Assembly: GCF_023715705.1 (NCBI RefSeq) | Contig: NZ_JAMBOS010000001.1 | Coordinates: 1 to 64,000 of the forward strand | Direction of reading: 5' to 3' | Length of the DNA: 64,000 bases | From: Halalkalibacter oceani | GTDB lineage: Bacteria; Bacillota; Bacilli; Bacillales; Bacillaceae_D | In this document: positions 52,943 to 62,138 of the stretch, piece by piece | How positions within the stretch are numbered: position 1 is the first letter of the stretch | How the letters are laid out: the number at the start of each line of letters is the position of its first letter | Notes under the pieces: generated by a model | Database searches by the model: none | What the model saw: the letters and a program-made list of their open reading frames with translations, nothing else | Told to the model about the DNA's origin: nothing | Translations under genes and position numbers: made by a program

Positions 52943-53602
52943 ATGACTGATCAAGTGAGCAGTATCCAAACTTTATATGCGGTCATCAAGCAGGATATTA
53001 TCGATCAGGACCTTAAACCGGGCCAACGCTTACCTGAACGGGAGCTGGCCGAAAGATACAATGTGAGCCGTACGCCAATCAGGCAGGTGCTGCAGCAGTT
53101 ATCAATGGAAGGTCTGGTGGAATTTATTCCTTATAAAGGAGCCTTTATTAAAGATTTAACGATTGAAGATTTTAGAGAGATAACGCAGCTTAGAGCGGTA
53201 CTGGAAAAGCTTGCTGTTGAAATATGCTGTGAGTCGACTGATGAAACGGTCGGTGAACAGCTGGAATATATCATCAGGAATCAACAAACAGCAATCGATA
53301 AAAAAGATGTGAAAGAGTACATTCATCTCGATCAGGAGTTCCATCATGCGATTGTGAAAGCCTCAACGAATAAAGAATTAGAAAGGTTCATTGAATTACT
53401 AAATCAAAAGTCTTATTTATCGCGGGTGAGAACACTGACATTGCCGGGGCAAATGGAAAGGTCGATTGAGGAGCACCGGGACATTCTTACGTATATTCTG
53501 CTGAACGATAAAGAAAATGCCGGGAAAAAAGCGGCAGCTCATGTAGAGGAAGCCTTGCAGCGCTATATTGAAATTCATAACATCATAGCAAAATTTACAT
53601 GA
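52943..53602 (+). CDS. GntR-family regulator, FadR/FCD subfamily
   Basis: A 219-residue protein: N-terminal winged helix (LYAVIKQDIIDQDLKPGQRLPERELAERYNVSRTPIRQVLQQL by key residues) and a helical FCD ligand domain (ITQLRAVLEKLAVEICC, DQEFHHAIVKASTNKEL, EEHRDILTYILLNDKENAGKKAAAHV) with the Asp/His metal-site pattern. FCD regulators usually sense organic acids. It probably controls the two downstream dehydrogenases. ATG 52943 follows GGGGGT. Confidence 0.92.
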   Translation: MTDQVSSIQTLYAVIKQDIIDQDLKPGQRLPERELAERYNVSRTPIRQVLQQLSMEGLVEFIPYKGAFIKDLTIEDFREITQLRAVLEKLAVEICCESTDETVGEQLEYIIRNQQTAIDKKDVKEYIHLDQEFHHAIVKASTNKELERFIELLNQKSYLSRVRTLTLPGQMERSIEEHRDILTYILLNDKENAGKKAAAHVEEALQRYIEIHNIIAKFT

Positions 53603-53697
53603 GAAGGGCTCTTTGTAAATGACTTATTAAGTCTCCTGCATGTAAAGCAATGGACTTGATAAGACATTATAGATAATCAGATAAGGAAGGTGTTTAC

Positions 53698-55167
53698 ATG
53701 AAACCAGTGTCTGTTGAACAGCAACTTATGCTTATTAATGGGGAATGGCGAGCCAGTGTCAGCTCAGAGTTTTTTCCAATTGAAAGCCCGGCCGAGAGAG
53801 GTTCTGTCATAGCGGAAGTGCCAAGGTCTTCAGCTGAAGATGTCGACTTTGCCGTAAAAGCGGCACATACAGCCTTTGCCTCGTGGAGAGAGGTTCCCGC
53901 AAAAGAAAGAGGGAGGCTATTATGGAAAATCGCCGATGCTGTGGAAGAGCAGGCAGAGGATATCGCAAGAACGATCGCTACTGAAACTGGAAATGCGATT
54001 CGCACGCAAGCGAGAGGTGAAGTGAAAAGTGTCGTCGAGATTTTTCGTTACTTCGCCGGTGTTGTCAGTGAAATCCGGGGCAGTACATGCCCGGTTGACA
54101 ACAATTTAATGGCATATACACAGCGTGAACCATATGGTGTCGTTGGTGCGATAGTCCCGTGGAATGCCCCGGTTCAGCTTTCATCATTAAAGATCGCTCC
54201 CGCCGTTGCGGCAGGGAATACGATCGTGTTAAAAACCGCCGAAGACGCCCCATTAGGAGTGCTTAAACTGGCGAGAATTTGCGCGCAATATTTGCCGGCC
54301 GGCGTCGTAAACGTAATCACCGGCTATGGACAGGAATGCGGCGAAGCTTTGACGAGTCATCCGTTGGTCAATAAATTAACATTCACCGGATCAACAGCCG
54401 TAGGGAAGACAATTATGCGTAAGGCAGCGGAACGAATTGTTCCTGTATCTTTGGAATTGGGTGGGAAAAGTCCGCAAATCGTCTTTCCGGATGCAAACAA
54501 CGACAAAGTGGTCGAAGGAATTATTTCAGCGATGCGCTTCGCCCGCCAAGGTCAGTCATGCTCCGCTGGTACCCGGTTATTTTTACACGAATCGATTTTT
54601 CATTCATTTGTTGAAAAGCTGGTCAACCGCTTAGCGGAGCTTAAAGTAGGGCACCCGTTGGCTGAGGAATCAGATATGGGCTCTCTCATAAATAAGAAGC
54701 AATTTGATAAAGTGACCAGGTTTATCGAAGAAGGAATGAATGATGAGAATTTAGAGCTTCTCATCGGCGGGCTTCCCCCTGAGGAAGGACCGTTAGCAGA
54801 AGGATATTACCACCAGCCGACCCTGTTTGCTTGTAAAAATGACAATACGAGACTTGCCAAGGAGGAAATTTTTGGTCCGGTGCTTCTAATTATGTCATGG
54901 AGCGATGAGGAAGAAGTCATTAAAGCTGCTAATGACAGCTCATATGGGTTAGCTGCTTTTGTCTGGACGAATGACACGAAGAAAGCGTTAAGAACAGCAG
55001 GCAAAATTGAATCAGGCTGGATTCAGGTAAACCGGGGAGGCGCGCAAATGCCAGGTCTTTCCTATGGAGGCTACAAACAAAGCGGTATCGGGCGCGAGTT
55101 TTCTTTAGAAGGAATGCTCGATAGCTATACCCAGGTGAAGAGTATTATGATCGATTTCAACGATTAA
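53698..55167 (+). CDS. aldehyde dehydrogenase family protein
   Basis: A 489-residue NAD(P)-dependent aldehyde dehydrogenase. GAIVPWNAPVQLSSLKIAPAVAAGNTIVLK, FTGSTAVGK, the catalytic Glu in LELGGKSPQIVF (about residue 256) and catalytic Cys in RQGQSCSAGTRLFL (about residue 287) are present, as is EEIFGPVL. It is grouped with a hydroxyacid dehydrogenase and an FCD regulator, suggesting oxidation of a hydroxy- or semialdehyde acid. Confidence 0.93.
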   Translation: MKPVSVEQQLMLINGEWRASVSSEFFPIESPAERGSVIAEVPRSSAEDVDFAVKAAHTAFASWREVPAKERGRLLWKIADAVEEQAEDIARTIATETGNAIRTQARGEVKSVVEIFRYFAGVVSEIRGSTCPVDNNLMAYTQREPYGVVGAIVPWNAPVQLSSLKIAPAVAAGNTIVLKTAEDAPLGVLKLARICAQYLPAGVVNVITGYGQECGEALTSHPLVNKLTFTGSTAVGKTIMRKAAERIVPVSLELGGKSPQIVFPDANNDKVVEGIISAMRFARQGQSCSAGTRLFLHESIFHSFVEKLVNRLAELKVGHPLAEESDMGSLINKKQFDKVTRFIEEGMNDENLELLIGGLPPEEGPLAEGYYHQPTLFACKNDNTRLAKEEIFGPVLLIMSWSDEEEVIKAANDSSYGLAAFVWTNDTKKALRTAGKIESGWIQVNRGGAQMPGLSYGGYKQSGIGREFSLEGMLDSYTQVKSIMIDFND

Positions 55168-55190
55168 CAGATTCGGGTAATGTATCGAAA

Positions 55191-55229
55191 TATAAGGCTG
55201 TAACAGGTACAACGTAAGTTACAGCCTTA
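55191..55229 (+). terminator. rho-independent terminator after the aldehyde dehydrogenase
   Basis: AAGGCTGTAAC pairs with GTTACAGCCTT; the tail is only weakly T-rich. It may attenuate rather than end transcription into the next gene. Confidence 0.65.
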
Positions 55230-55297
55230 TCCTAAATCCCTCTATGAAGGCGCTTTAACTCAAGTGAACAATTTTAATGATAAAGGGAGTGGGTGTG

Positions 55298-56209
55298 ATG
55301 GAAAGGAAAGTACTTGTTGTCGGAGCGGGCAGAATGGGCTTTGGCGTTACTCAAACGTTGATTAGAAAAGGCTATCAAGTATCGGTGAGTGATCCCTCTC
55401 ACGAAGCAGTCAGTCGGGCGACACATATCGGAGCAGAAGCGGTTGAAGATATTAATCAGTCTCTTGCAGAGCATAGCGTCATCATTATGAGCCTGCCGGG
55501 ACCGGTTCAAGTTAAAGAGATGACAGAAAAAATGGTTCCATTCAATCGGTCTCATCAGTCTTTAGTTATTGATCTAAGCACGATAGACCCGCAAACAGCG
55601 ATTGACGCTAGTAAGAGATGTAAAGGGAACGGTCTGCGCTATATCGAGGCACCGGTTAGCGGGGGACCGGGCGGTGCTGAAGCTGGAACGCTTTCGATCA
55701 TTGTCGGAGCAGAAGAAAACGATTATAAGGAAGCTGAACCGATTTTGAATGATATCGGAAAGAATATTTATTATCTGGGGGCGATTGGGACAGCGTCGAT
55801 TGCAAAAATATGTAACAATATTGTCGTCGCGACGACTACCTCTATTTTAAGTGAAGCCTTCATATTAGCGTCCGCCGGAGGGATTAAGCCCGCTAAACTA
55901 AAAGAAATTTTAGAGAATAGCGTCGGAGGCAGTAAAACGTTGGACGTTTTCGGTGAACATCTTGTTACAGGGGAATATTCAACGCCTACTTTTGCCTTAG
56001 GTTTAATGCATAAAGATGTCGGGCTTTTTCAAGAAGCGATTAAGCAATACGGTTTAACGTCATTAATTGGCTCTATGACTTGTCAAATTTATAACGGTGC
56101 CCGTTCCCACGATTTAGGCAGTGAAGATCACACGGCCATTTGTAAGTTCTTAGAGGAATTAAATAATACGAAAATTGAAAGAGGCACCTTGATTGAGGAA
56201 GTAAACTAG
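55298..56209 (+). CDS. 3-hydroxyisobutyrate dehydrogenase-family oxidoreductase
   Basis: A 303-residue beta-hydroxyacid dehydrogenase. KVLVVGAGRMGFGVTQTL is the NAD(P)-binding motif, YIEAPVSGGPGGAEAGTLSII the substrate-binding segment, and KICNNIVV (about residue 170) contains the catalytic Lys. HKDVGLFQEA is also conserved. Together with the aldehyde dehydrogenase it could oxidise 3-hydroxyisobutyrate or a related hydroxyacid to the CoA or acid level. ATG 55298 follows AAAGGGAGTGGG. Confidence 0.9.
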   Translation: MERKVLVVGAGRMGFGVTQTLIRKGYQVSVSDPSHEAVSRATHIGAEAVEDINQSLAEHSVIIMSLPGPVQVKEMTEKMVPFNRSHQSLVIDLSTIDPQTAIDASKRCKGNGLRYIEAPVSGGPGGAEAGTLSIIVGAEENDYKEAEPILNDIGKNIYYLGAIGTASIAKICNNIVVATTTSILSEAFILASAGGIKPAKLKEILENSVGGSKTLDVFGEHLVTGEYSTPTFALGLMHKDVGLFQEAIKQYGLTSLIGSMTCQIYNGARSHDLGSEDHTAICKFLEELNNTKIERGTLIEEVN

Positions 56210-56378
56210 CAAACTGTATTAATCAATATCTGAATATTGAAAACACGATCGAGGGATATGTTTTCGATTTCTATTTTTAATGATGCTTCTTTTTAGCGTG
56301 ATGTTAATAAGCGATAGAGAAGGCTGTTGTGACAGCAGGATATGAGGAATCAATAATAAAACAAATCTATGGCATGAC

Positions 56379-56538
56379 GGAGCCGACTGAAAAACTTCCT
56401 TTTCGTAACGCGAAGAAGTGTAATGGCTCCTTGCTTCGAGAAACTCACTCGTAGCAGGCTTACAAAATCAGGAAACGGCTACGCTCATTACTAAAAAAGC
56501 TGCTGAAAAAGTACGATTTTCACTTTTTCAGCAGCTTC
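56379..56538 (+). mobile_element. MITE-like hairpin element, copy 1
   Basis: About 160 bases align along their whole length with the element at 60260-60432: GACTGAAAAACTTCC start, TTTCGTAACGCGAAGAAG, CTTGCTTCGAGAAACTCACT, GGCTACGCTCATTACTAAAA and the terminal CTGCTGAAAAAG/CTTTTTCAGCAG hairpin. It lacks a 13-base GCGCGTTGCGCGC insert of copy 2. No target-site duplication was found, so it is probably the older copy. It fills most of the 500-base gap before the SLH gene. Confidence 0.75.
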
Positions 56539-56713
56539 ACATTTATGGAGACTTATTCTGTGGTTATTTTTCCGTGTCATGGTAGGGTGCGATAAACCGC
56601 TCCTCTAATGGCACTTTCCCTTGGGCAAAAGGCTGACGCCAAAACTATTCAGCAAGCCTTCGTTACTTTATACTGGATAGGGACGTTACATAATAAAGAG
56701 AGAAAGAAGGGTT

Positions 56714-57910
56714 ATGATGATGAGAAGGATCATGGCGGCTGCCGGACTGGCAGCTTTGTTGTTTGCGGCTGGTCCCGTTCAAGCCGAGGTCTCATTTTCG
56801 GATGTTTCAAATGAATTTTGGGGAGTGGAGGAGATTCATTTTTTGGCTGAGCAGGGAGTGATGCTTGGCTATCAGGATGGAGCTTTTGGTATCGGCGATG
56901 ATGTGACAAGAGCGCAGGCTGCGGTAACGCTGGCGCGCATGCACGGCCTGGACATGGAACAGCCGCAGCCTGTCTCATTCACGGATGTAGCGGAGACGAA
57001 CTATGCTTATTCCGGCATTGCCGCTGCGGTGGAAGCAGGCTTTTTTGCTGATGGAACTGAGTTTCGTCCGAATGATACGTTAACGCGGGCAGAGATGGCG
57101 ATCATTCTAGCGCGCTCTTCGCAGCTAAACAGCAGCCAGCCTGTCGATTTTCGTGATGTGTCATCCGGGCACTGGGCGTATGAGAGCATCAGCAAACTGG
57201 CGGAACATCGCCTGACAACGGGGTATCATGATTTGACTTTTCGTCCCGGTGAGCATGTAACCAGGGCTGAATTCGCTGTTTTCTTAACAAGGGCAACAGA
57301 AGAATCCTTTCGTGAAGAAGTTGCTGTTCTTCCACAGCGGGCTGCTGAAAATGTCTACTTTCCTCGCGTAATCGGACTTGATCAAGCGGCTCAAGGACGA
57401 GTCAATCAGATACTCGCCGAGCATGCGGGTCGTTCCGTAGAGGCGAGAGAAGAGCTGTTTGCTCGTGCGGAAGCCGAAGAGGATCCAATGATCGCCGAGC
57501 GGTATGCGTTTGGTGAGAGCTACCGGATTGAACAGAAAGATGCCGATTACTTGAGCCTTGTCTTTGAAGGCTATCACTATACAGGAGGCGCGCACGGCGG
57601 GAGCTGGCAAGCCGCTTATACGTTCGATCCTGCAAGTGGTGAACTGCTGGCCTTAAAGAACCTGTTCCCTGAAGGAACCGATTATTTGTCGATAATCAAT
57701 GAAACTGTTTCTCAGGGCGTGACGGATGCGGGCTTTCAGCTTGAATTCAATGATGTGTTTGATTTTCATGGGATTGACCCGGCTACAAAACAGTTTTATG
57801 TCTCCGATCAAGGGGTGACGATTTATTTCAGCGAATATGAAATTGCCCCATACGCGGCGGGGATGCCTTCCTTTACAATCGCCTGGGAACAGTTCAGCGT
57901 GAATAAGTAA
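56714..57910 (+). CDS. surface protein with three SLH repeats and a DUF3298/RsiV-like domain
   Basis: A 398-residue secreted protein. After the signal peptide (LAALLFAAGPVQAE), three SLH repeats span about residues 25-200 (LGYQDGAFGIGDDVTRAQAAVTLAR, FRPNDTLTRAEMAIILAR, FRPGEHVTRAEFAVFLTR by key residues) for cell-wall anchoring. The C-terminal half has FEGYHYTGGAHGGSWQAAYTFDP, the core of DUF3298 domains, found in RsiV, which binds lysozyme. The function here is unknown. Three tandem ATG codons follow AAAGAAGGG. Confidence 0.85.
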   Translation: MMMRRIMAAAGLAALLFAAGPVQAEVSFSDVSNEFWGVEEIHFLAEQGVMLGYQDGAFGIGDDVTRAQAAVTLARMHGLDMEQPQPVSFTDVAETNYAYSGIAAAVEAGFFADGTEFRPNDTLTRAEMAIILARSSQLNSSQPVDFRDVSSGHWAYESISKLAEHRLTTGYHDLTFRPGEHVTRAEFAVFLTRATEESFREEVAVLPQRAAENVYFPRVIGLDQAAQGRVNQILAEHAGRSVEAREELFARAEAEEDPMIAERYAFGESYRIEQKDADYLSLVFEGYHYTGGAHGGSWQAAYTFDPASGELLALKNLFPEGTDYLSIINETVSQGVTDAGFQLEFNDVFDFHGIDPATKQFYVSDQGVTIYFSEYEIAPYAAGMPSFTIAWEQFSVNK

Positions 57911-57986
57911 GAGGTCATGAGTGGACGGCGGAACAGGTCAGCTGAGTTTAGCCGTTCACTCATGGATAAGCGGTAATAGAGGGAAT

Positions 57987-58892
57987 TCAATTTTTCGGCA
58001 GGCGCTCGTTGGCTTTAATCAGCTCAGTCGCTGTAGTGAGAAATTGTTTCACAATTGTTGAATGGTTATCCGTGCGCCATGCCAGACTCATCTCTACCCG
58101 TGGCGCCTCCTGCTTAATCTTTACATAGGTGACATCATGTGTGTGAAAGTTTGAGGTTGATCGCGGGACGATGCTAATCCCCAATCCTGAGGCAACCAGT
58201 CCGATCACTGTCTGGATTTCCTTTACGACCTGACGGGTGATCGGACTAAACCCCGCCTCGTGACATTTTGCGATAATATCATCGTGCCAGCTCGGCCAAA
58301 TCTCCCGCTCGACCATGATAAATTGCTCCGAACTCAGTTCGTTCATCGAGATGGATGCTCGCTGCGCAAAAGGATGCGATTTCGGAACGACAGCGATTCC
58401 GGTCTCCTGATAGACCGATAAAAGTGATAGCAACGGATCAAAAATAGGTGGTCTGACAAAGCCAATGTCAATTTCTTTATTATGAAAGGCCTCAATTTGC
58501 CTCGGTGTATGCATTTCGTGAAGGATTAAATCAATCGCCGGAAATTGCTCCTGAAAACCGCGGACAATGACTGGCAAAATATCAAACGTAGCCGAACCGA
58601 TAAAACCGATTACGAGGCGCCCGGTCATCCCGCTTTGCGCTCTGATCGCCGCAGCCTTTGCCTCATCTAATCTCGTCAGGACCTGGCGAACTTCCTGCAA
58701 GAAAACATGTCCGGCATTTGTCAGCTCGACATGTCTTTTTGATCGTTCAAACAGCTTGACTCCTAGTTCTTTTTCAAGCTGTAAAATCTGCTGACTCAGC
58801 GGGGGTTGCGTCATCTGTAAACGCATCGCCGCCCGGCCGAAATGCAATTCCTCAGCAACAACCGTAAAGTAGAGAAGCTGACGCAGTTCCAC
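57987..58892 (-). CDS. LysR-family transcriptional regulator
   Basis: A 301-residue LysR regulator: helix-turn-helix MELRQLLYFTVVAEELHFGRA with MRLQMTQPPLSQQILQLEKELGVKLF by key residues, and an effector domain starting GRLVIGFIGSATFDILPVIV. The subgroup resembles BenM/CatR/AlsR-type regulators. It is divergent from an EamA transporter gene and has a perfect palindrome just upstream of its start, so it probably controls both. Confidence 0.92.
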   Translation of the reverse strand: MELRQLLYFTVVAEELHFGRAAMRLQMTQPPLSQQILQLEKELGVKLFERSKRHVELTNAGHVFLQEVRQVLTRLDEAKAAAIRAQSGMTGRLVIGFIGSATFDILPVIVRGFQEQFPAIDLILHEMHTPRQIEAFHNKEIDIGFVRPPIFDPLLSLLSVYQETGIAVVPKSHPFAQRASISMNELSSEQFIMVEREIWPSWHDDIIAKCHEAGFSPITRQVVKEIQTVIGLVASGLGISIVPRSTSNFHTHDVTYVKIKQEAPRVEMSLAWRTDNHSTIVKQFLTTATELIKANERLPKN

Positions 58893-58909
58893 TCAATTAC
58901 TCCCTTCTA

Positions 58910-58930
58910 TTAAGTCGTTTATCGACTTAA
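58910..58930. promoter_or_regulatory. LysR-type palindromic site
   Basis: Perfect 8-base arms TTAAGTCG and CGACTTAA around TTTAT, 17 bases upstream of the LysR ATG on the minus strand. It is the likely autoregulatory recognition site for the regulator. Confidence 0.72.
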
Positions 58931-59090
58931 AAACACGTTTTTTATATATTAGACACCACTTGTTTCTCATTGTAAAGTTTTTTATAAGGCAGGAAGGCGG
59001 TAGAGGGAAGAAGACGTTTGTCAAAATCTGCGAGCAAGATTGGCGACAGAATTACCTCTGGATTTCTGGGAAATGAGGGGAGAGGATCAT

Positions 59091-59978
59091 TTGAATGCCA
59101 CGATGGCCCTGTTATGTCTGATATGGGGATTTAATTTTGTTGTAATGAAGTTGGGAAATGGCGTCTTTCCTCCAGGAGAGTTTGCGGCATTGAGGTTTTT
59201 GACTGGCTCCTTCGTGCTGATAGGGGTGTGCTTGTTAAAAAAAATCCCCCTTCCGAATAAAGCGGATCTAAAATGGCTTGTTCTATGTGGGCTGTTCCAG
59301 ACGGCCTATTTCAATATCGCGATTCAAATATCGCTTACCTACATTAGTGCCGGTCTAACATCGGTTATGACCTACAGTATGCCGCTTTTTTTATCAATTA
59401 TGGCGCATAAGTGGCTTCCCGGTGAACGATTAACAACGGGCAAGACTTTCGGCATTATAATAGGCATTGCCGGTTTATGTCTTGCTATGAATGTTCATGT
59501 TGGGGGCTCATTTTGGATTATGCTGCTGGCGTTAAGCTCGGCTATTTCCTGGGCAGTTGCTAATTTGCTTTTTAAATTGAAATTAAAGCATTGTGATACG
59601 GTGCAATATACGACTTGGCAAATGGTAATCGGGTCTGTCGGTTTATTCCTATACACGCTTTCCTTTGAACATGGGGAAGCGCAGTGGGGTCTAATGCCGG
59701 TCGTCTATATATTGTTTTCTGGCGTAATTGCCTCGGCGCTTGCTTTCGTCATGTGGAACCATGCATTAAGACGGACGGAAGCGAGCAAGGCTTCCATTTC
59801 CTTGCTGCTCGTACCTATCGTCGGTGTGATCTCCGGCTATATCTTTTTAGACGAAAGCTTAAGCGTCGGCACGTTAGCTGGAATATCACTCGTACTTGCA
59901 GGGATATGGATTGTGAATAGGAAAAGCGCCCAGGAAAACCGGGTGAAGATAAAGCCGAAAATCGGCAAAGCCCTCTAG
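59091..59978 (+). CDS. EamA/DMT-family transporter
   Basis: A 295-residue protein with ten membrane segments in two EamA repeats: ALLCLIWGFNFVVMKLGNG opens the first, and SSAISWAVANLLFKLKL the second. DMT proteins export metabolites or amino acids. TTG 59091 is chosen because AGGGGAGAGG lies 6 bases upstream and it starts at the first helix; a frame from 59040 adds non-family residues. Confidence 0.88.
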   Translation: MNATMALLCLIWGFNFVVMKLGNGVFPPGEFAALRFLTGSFVLIGVCLLKKIPLPNKADLKWLVLCGLFQTAYFNIAIQISLTYISAGLTSVMTYSMPLFLSIMAHKWLPGERLTTGKTFGIIIGIAGLCLAMNVHVGGSFWIMLLALSSAISWAVANLLFKLKLKHCDTVQYTTWQMVIGSVGLFLYTLSFEHGEAQWGLMPVVYILFSGVIASALAFVMWNHALRRTEASKASISLLLVPIVGVISGYIFLDESLSVGTLAGISLVLAGIWIVNRKSAQENRVKIKPKIGKAL

Positions 59979-60011
59979 GAAACGTATAACGGAGCGGACG
60001 CTGTTTCAGGA

Positions 60012-60055
60012 GCCCGGGTCAAAAGGTTGATGATCGCCTTTTAACCCGGGTTTTT
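60012..60055 (+). terminator. rho-independent terminator of the EamA gene
   Basis: GCCCGGGTCAAAAGG pairs with CCTTTTAACCCGGGT with slight mismatch and is followed by TTTTT. Confidence 0.88.
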
Positions 60056-60122
60056 CCTATGCGCTTTTTTATTTCAAAAGGGAAGCCCGAATGGATAAAA
60101 AAGGAGGGACAGGTTAAATACT

Positions 60123-61027
60123 AATTGGGATGGAGACGAAAGCGTCAGAATTATAATGTGTATGATGCCCGTCATAACTCCGGACTCCTGATGTTTGCCG
60201 TAATCGTTGCCTTTGTCATACCCGAGGTTTTTTCGATGACGATGAACCCGGCTAAAACAGAGGCCACTGAAAACTTCCTTTTTCGTAACTCGAAGAAGAG
60301 TAATGGCTCCGCGCGTTGCGCGCCTTGCTTCGAGAAACCCACTCGTAGCAAGGCTTTCAAAATCAGGCAACGGCTACGCTCATTACTAAAAAGCTGCTGA
60401 AAAAGTTAAAATTGTACTTTTTCAGCAGCTTCCTAAAACATTGTCTTTAAGTGTTGGGATCTCCATCATTTTAATTCTCTTATACGTGGCCGCCCTGATG
60501 TTCCGCTTAGTGACCCATCGTGGGGTTTACCAGCCAACGGAGCCGGAGAATAGCGAGCATGAAGAACCCGAGTGGAAAAAGGGGAAGGCGATGATCGTCC
60601 TCGCTTTTGCCACAGCGGCGGTAGCTTACGTCTCTGAGGCGCTTGTTCATACGTTTGAAGAAGTGGCGGAAACATTCGGCTGGACGGAGCTGTTCATCGG
60701 CGTGATTATTGTCGCGATTGTCGGGAATGCCGCTGAGCATGCCTCTGCTATTATTTTTGCTTTTAAAATAAAATGGACATTGCGGTTGAGATCGCAATCG
60801 GTTCTACTTTGCAGATTGCGATGTTCGTCGCACCGGTTCTCGTCCTGTTTTCTTTGTTTTTGCCTGAGAAAATGCCTCTTGTTTTTACGCTGCCTGAGCT
60901 GATCGCGATGGTCTCGTCCGTGTTATTAATGACCGTCATTTCGAATGACGGCGAGACGAACTGGTTTGAAGGAGCAACCTTGCTTGCAGCCTACATCATT
61001 ATGGGAATTGGCTTTTACTTGCTCTGA
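60123..61027 (+). pseudogene. chaA: chaA-like Ca2+/H+ antiporter, broken in three ways
   Basis: The C-terminal two-thirds of a CaCA antiporter of ChaA type remain. RRKRQNYNVYDARHNSGLLMF to SMTMNPAKT lies at about 60128-60259. LSLSVGISIILILLYVAALMF then resumes at 60441 after a 173-base insertion plus target duplication. GNAAEHASAIIFAFK is followed by a one-base loss near 60770, after which MDIAVEIAIGSTLQIAMFVAPVL continues in another frame to 61027. The N-terminal third is missing. Damage is thus 5' truncation, element insertion and frameshift. Confidence 0.9.
60260..60432 (+). mobile_element. MITE-like hairpin element, copy 2, inserted in chaA
   Basis: A 173-base element flanked by exact 8-base direct repeats CTAAAACA at 60252-60259 and 60433-60440. 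Excising it with one repeat joins GCT-AAA-ACA-TTG-TCT in frame, so the boundaries are defined by the host gene. The ends are imperfect inverted repeats: GAGGCCACTGAAAA against GAAGCTGCTGAAAA read from the other end. Inside are a CCTTGCT.CGAG/CTCG.AGCAAGG hairpin and a 12-base terminal hairpin CTGCTGAAAAAG-type. It has no coding capacity, so it must be moved by a transposase elsewhere. Confidence 0.88.
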
Positions 61028-61217
61028 TGCGGAAGAACAAGCAATCAAATTGGCCAATCCGATCTCAGTCATTAAAGAAAAATAAATGTAATTACTTTAC
61101 AAGAAGAGACGTTCCTTATATAATCAGCATGGTAAAACCAATAAGTTTTTTGGAAACTGTTTAGTTTTTTGACGGGGATTTTTCCGGATAAACAGCAAGG
61201 AAGGTAATGAAAAAAAG

Positions 61218-62138
61218 ATGAAGAGGAAAATCATTTTAACGGCGATTGATTGTTTTTCAAATGAAGGTTTTTTCTCGACGTCGATGCAGCGGATCGCCGA
61301 AGAGTGCGGGATGTCGAAGGCAACGCTTTACAAATATTTTGAATCGAAAGAAGACCTTTTGCTGCAGGTATTTGAATTTACGTTGCTTCAAATGCTGGAA
61401 AGAGAAAAAGGCATTCAGCTGGATCATTCCTTGCCGAAAAAAGAGCGTTTGCGGCAGCGCATTCTGGTGGAACTGCAAGAAAACAAAGAGTATCGAGCCT
61501 TTTTGAATGTGATTTTCAAGGTGATGCCGATCCGTCAAAACCCGCGTGTGATGGCCTTAATGAAGCGGACGAAGGCTATCTTTTTTCATCTTCACCGCGA
61601 CTATCTGCTCGACGCCTACGGGGAAGAAGTAAAACCATATCTTTGGGATCTTGTGATGTTGTTACAAGGAGCGATTCGCGAGTATATTCATTTGCTGGAG
61701 GACGAGCAGAAGCCGGTAAACAAAGAGGATGTCGCGACTTTGCTGGCGACTTATCTGGATCAGATTATTACGGCCAAAGAGAAGCCGCGCCCGGCGTTGT
61801 CGCAGGTGCTGATGCATGATTATGAAAGCATTCAGCCCGGAATGGAGGCGAAATCGACGGATCAGCAAATCGCTGAAGCGCTGATGCGCATACAGGATAA
61901 GATCGTTAAGGCGGAGATAAGTCGGGCGGAAATGGAAAAAACAAAGGCTGCGTATGATTCGCTGAGAAAGGAATTAACAGTGGATGAGCCTGAGCCATAT
62001 TTAATTGAGGCGCTTTGCCTGTTCATTAACAGCCGGATTGAAATCAAACAGGAAATGTCGAGGATTCTTGAGCTGGTGGGAGAGCGGGATTTAACTAAAG
62101 AAGGTGTAGAAAAATGGATACAGCCCAAGTATCAGTAG
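61218..62138 (+). CDS. TetR-family regulator of the drug-efflux gene
   Basis: A 306-residue protein. The N-terminal TetR helix-turn-helix is clear (TAIDCFSNEGFFSTSMQRIAEECGMSKATLYKYFESKEDLL by key residues). The C-terminal part is about 100 residues longer than in typical TetR proteins and ends in a charged helical region. It overlaps the MFS gene by 25 bases, so the two are co-expressed. A small inverted repeat AAACT-GTTT-AGTTT at 61154-61167 may be its operator. A four-codon ATG-AAA-AAA-AGA-TGA at 61207 precedes the start and overlaps it. Confidence 0.88.
   Translation: MKRKIILTAIDCFSNEGFFSTSMQRIAEECGMSKATLYKYFESKEDLLLQVFEFTLLQMLEREKGIQLDHSLPKKERLRQRILVELQENKEYRAFLNVIFKVMPIRQNPRVMALMKRTKAIFFHLHRDYLLDAYGEEVKPYLWDLVMLLQGAIREYIHLLEDEQKPVNKEDVATLLATYLDQIITAKEKPRPALSQVLMHDYESIQPGMEAKSTDQQIAEALMRIQDKIVKAEISRAEMEKTKAAYDSLRKELTVDEPEPYLIEALCLFINSRIEIKQEMSRILELVGERDLTKEGVEKWIQPKYQ

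Noticed and set aside
56608-56814. A 68-residue frame before the SLH protein
   Set aside because: It overlaps the SLH gene start out of frame and has no ribosome site.
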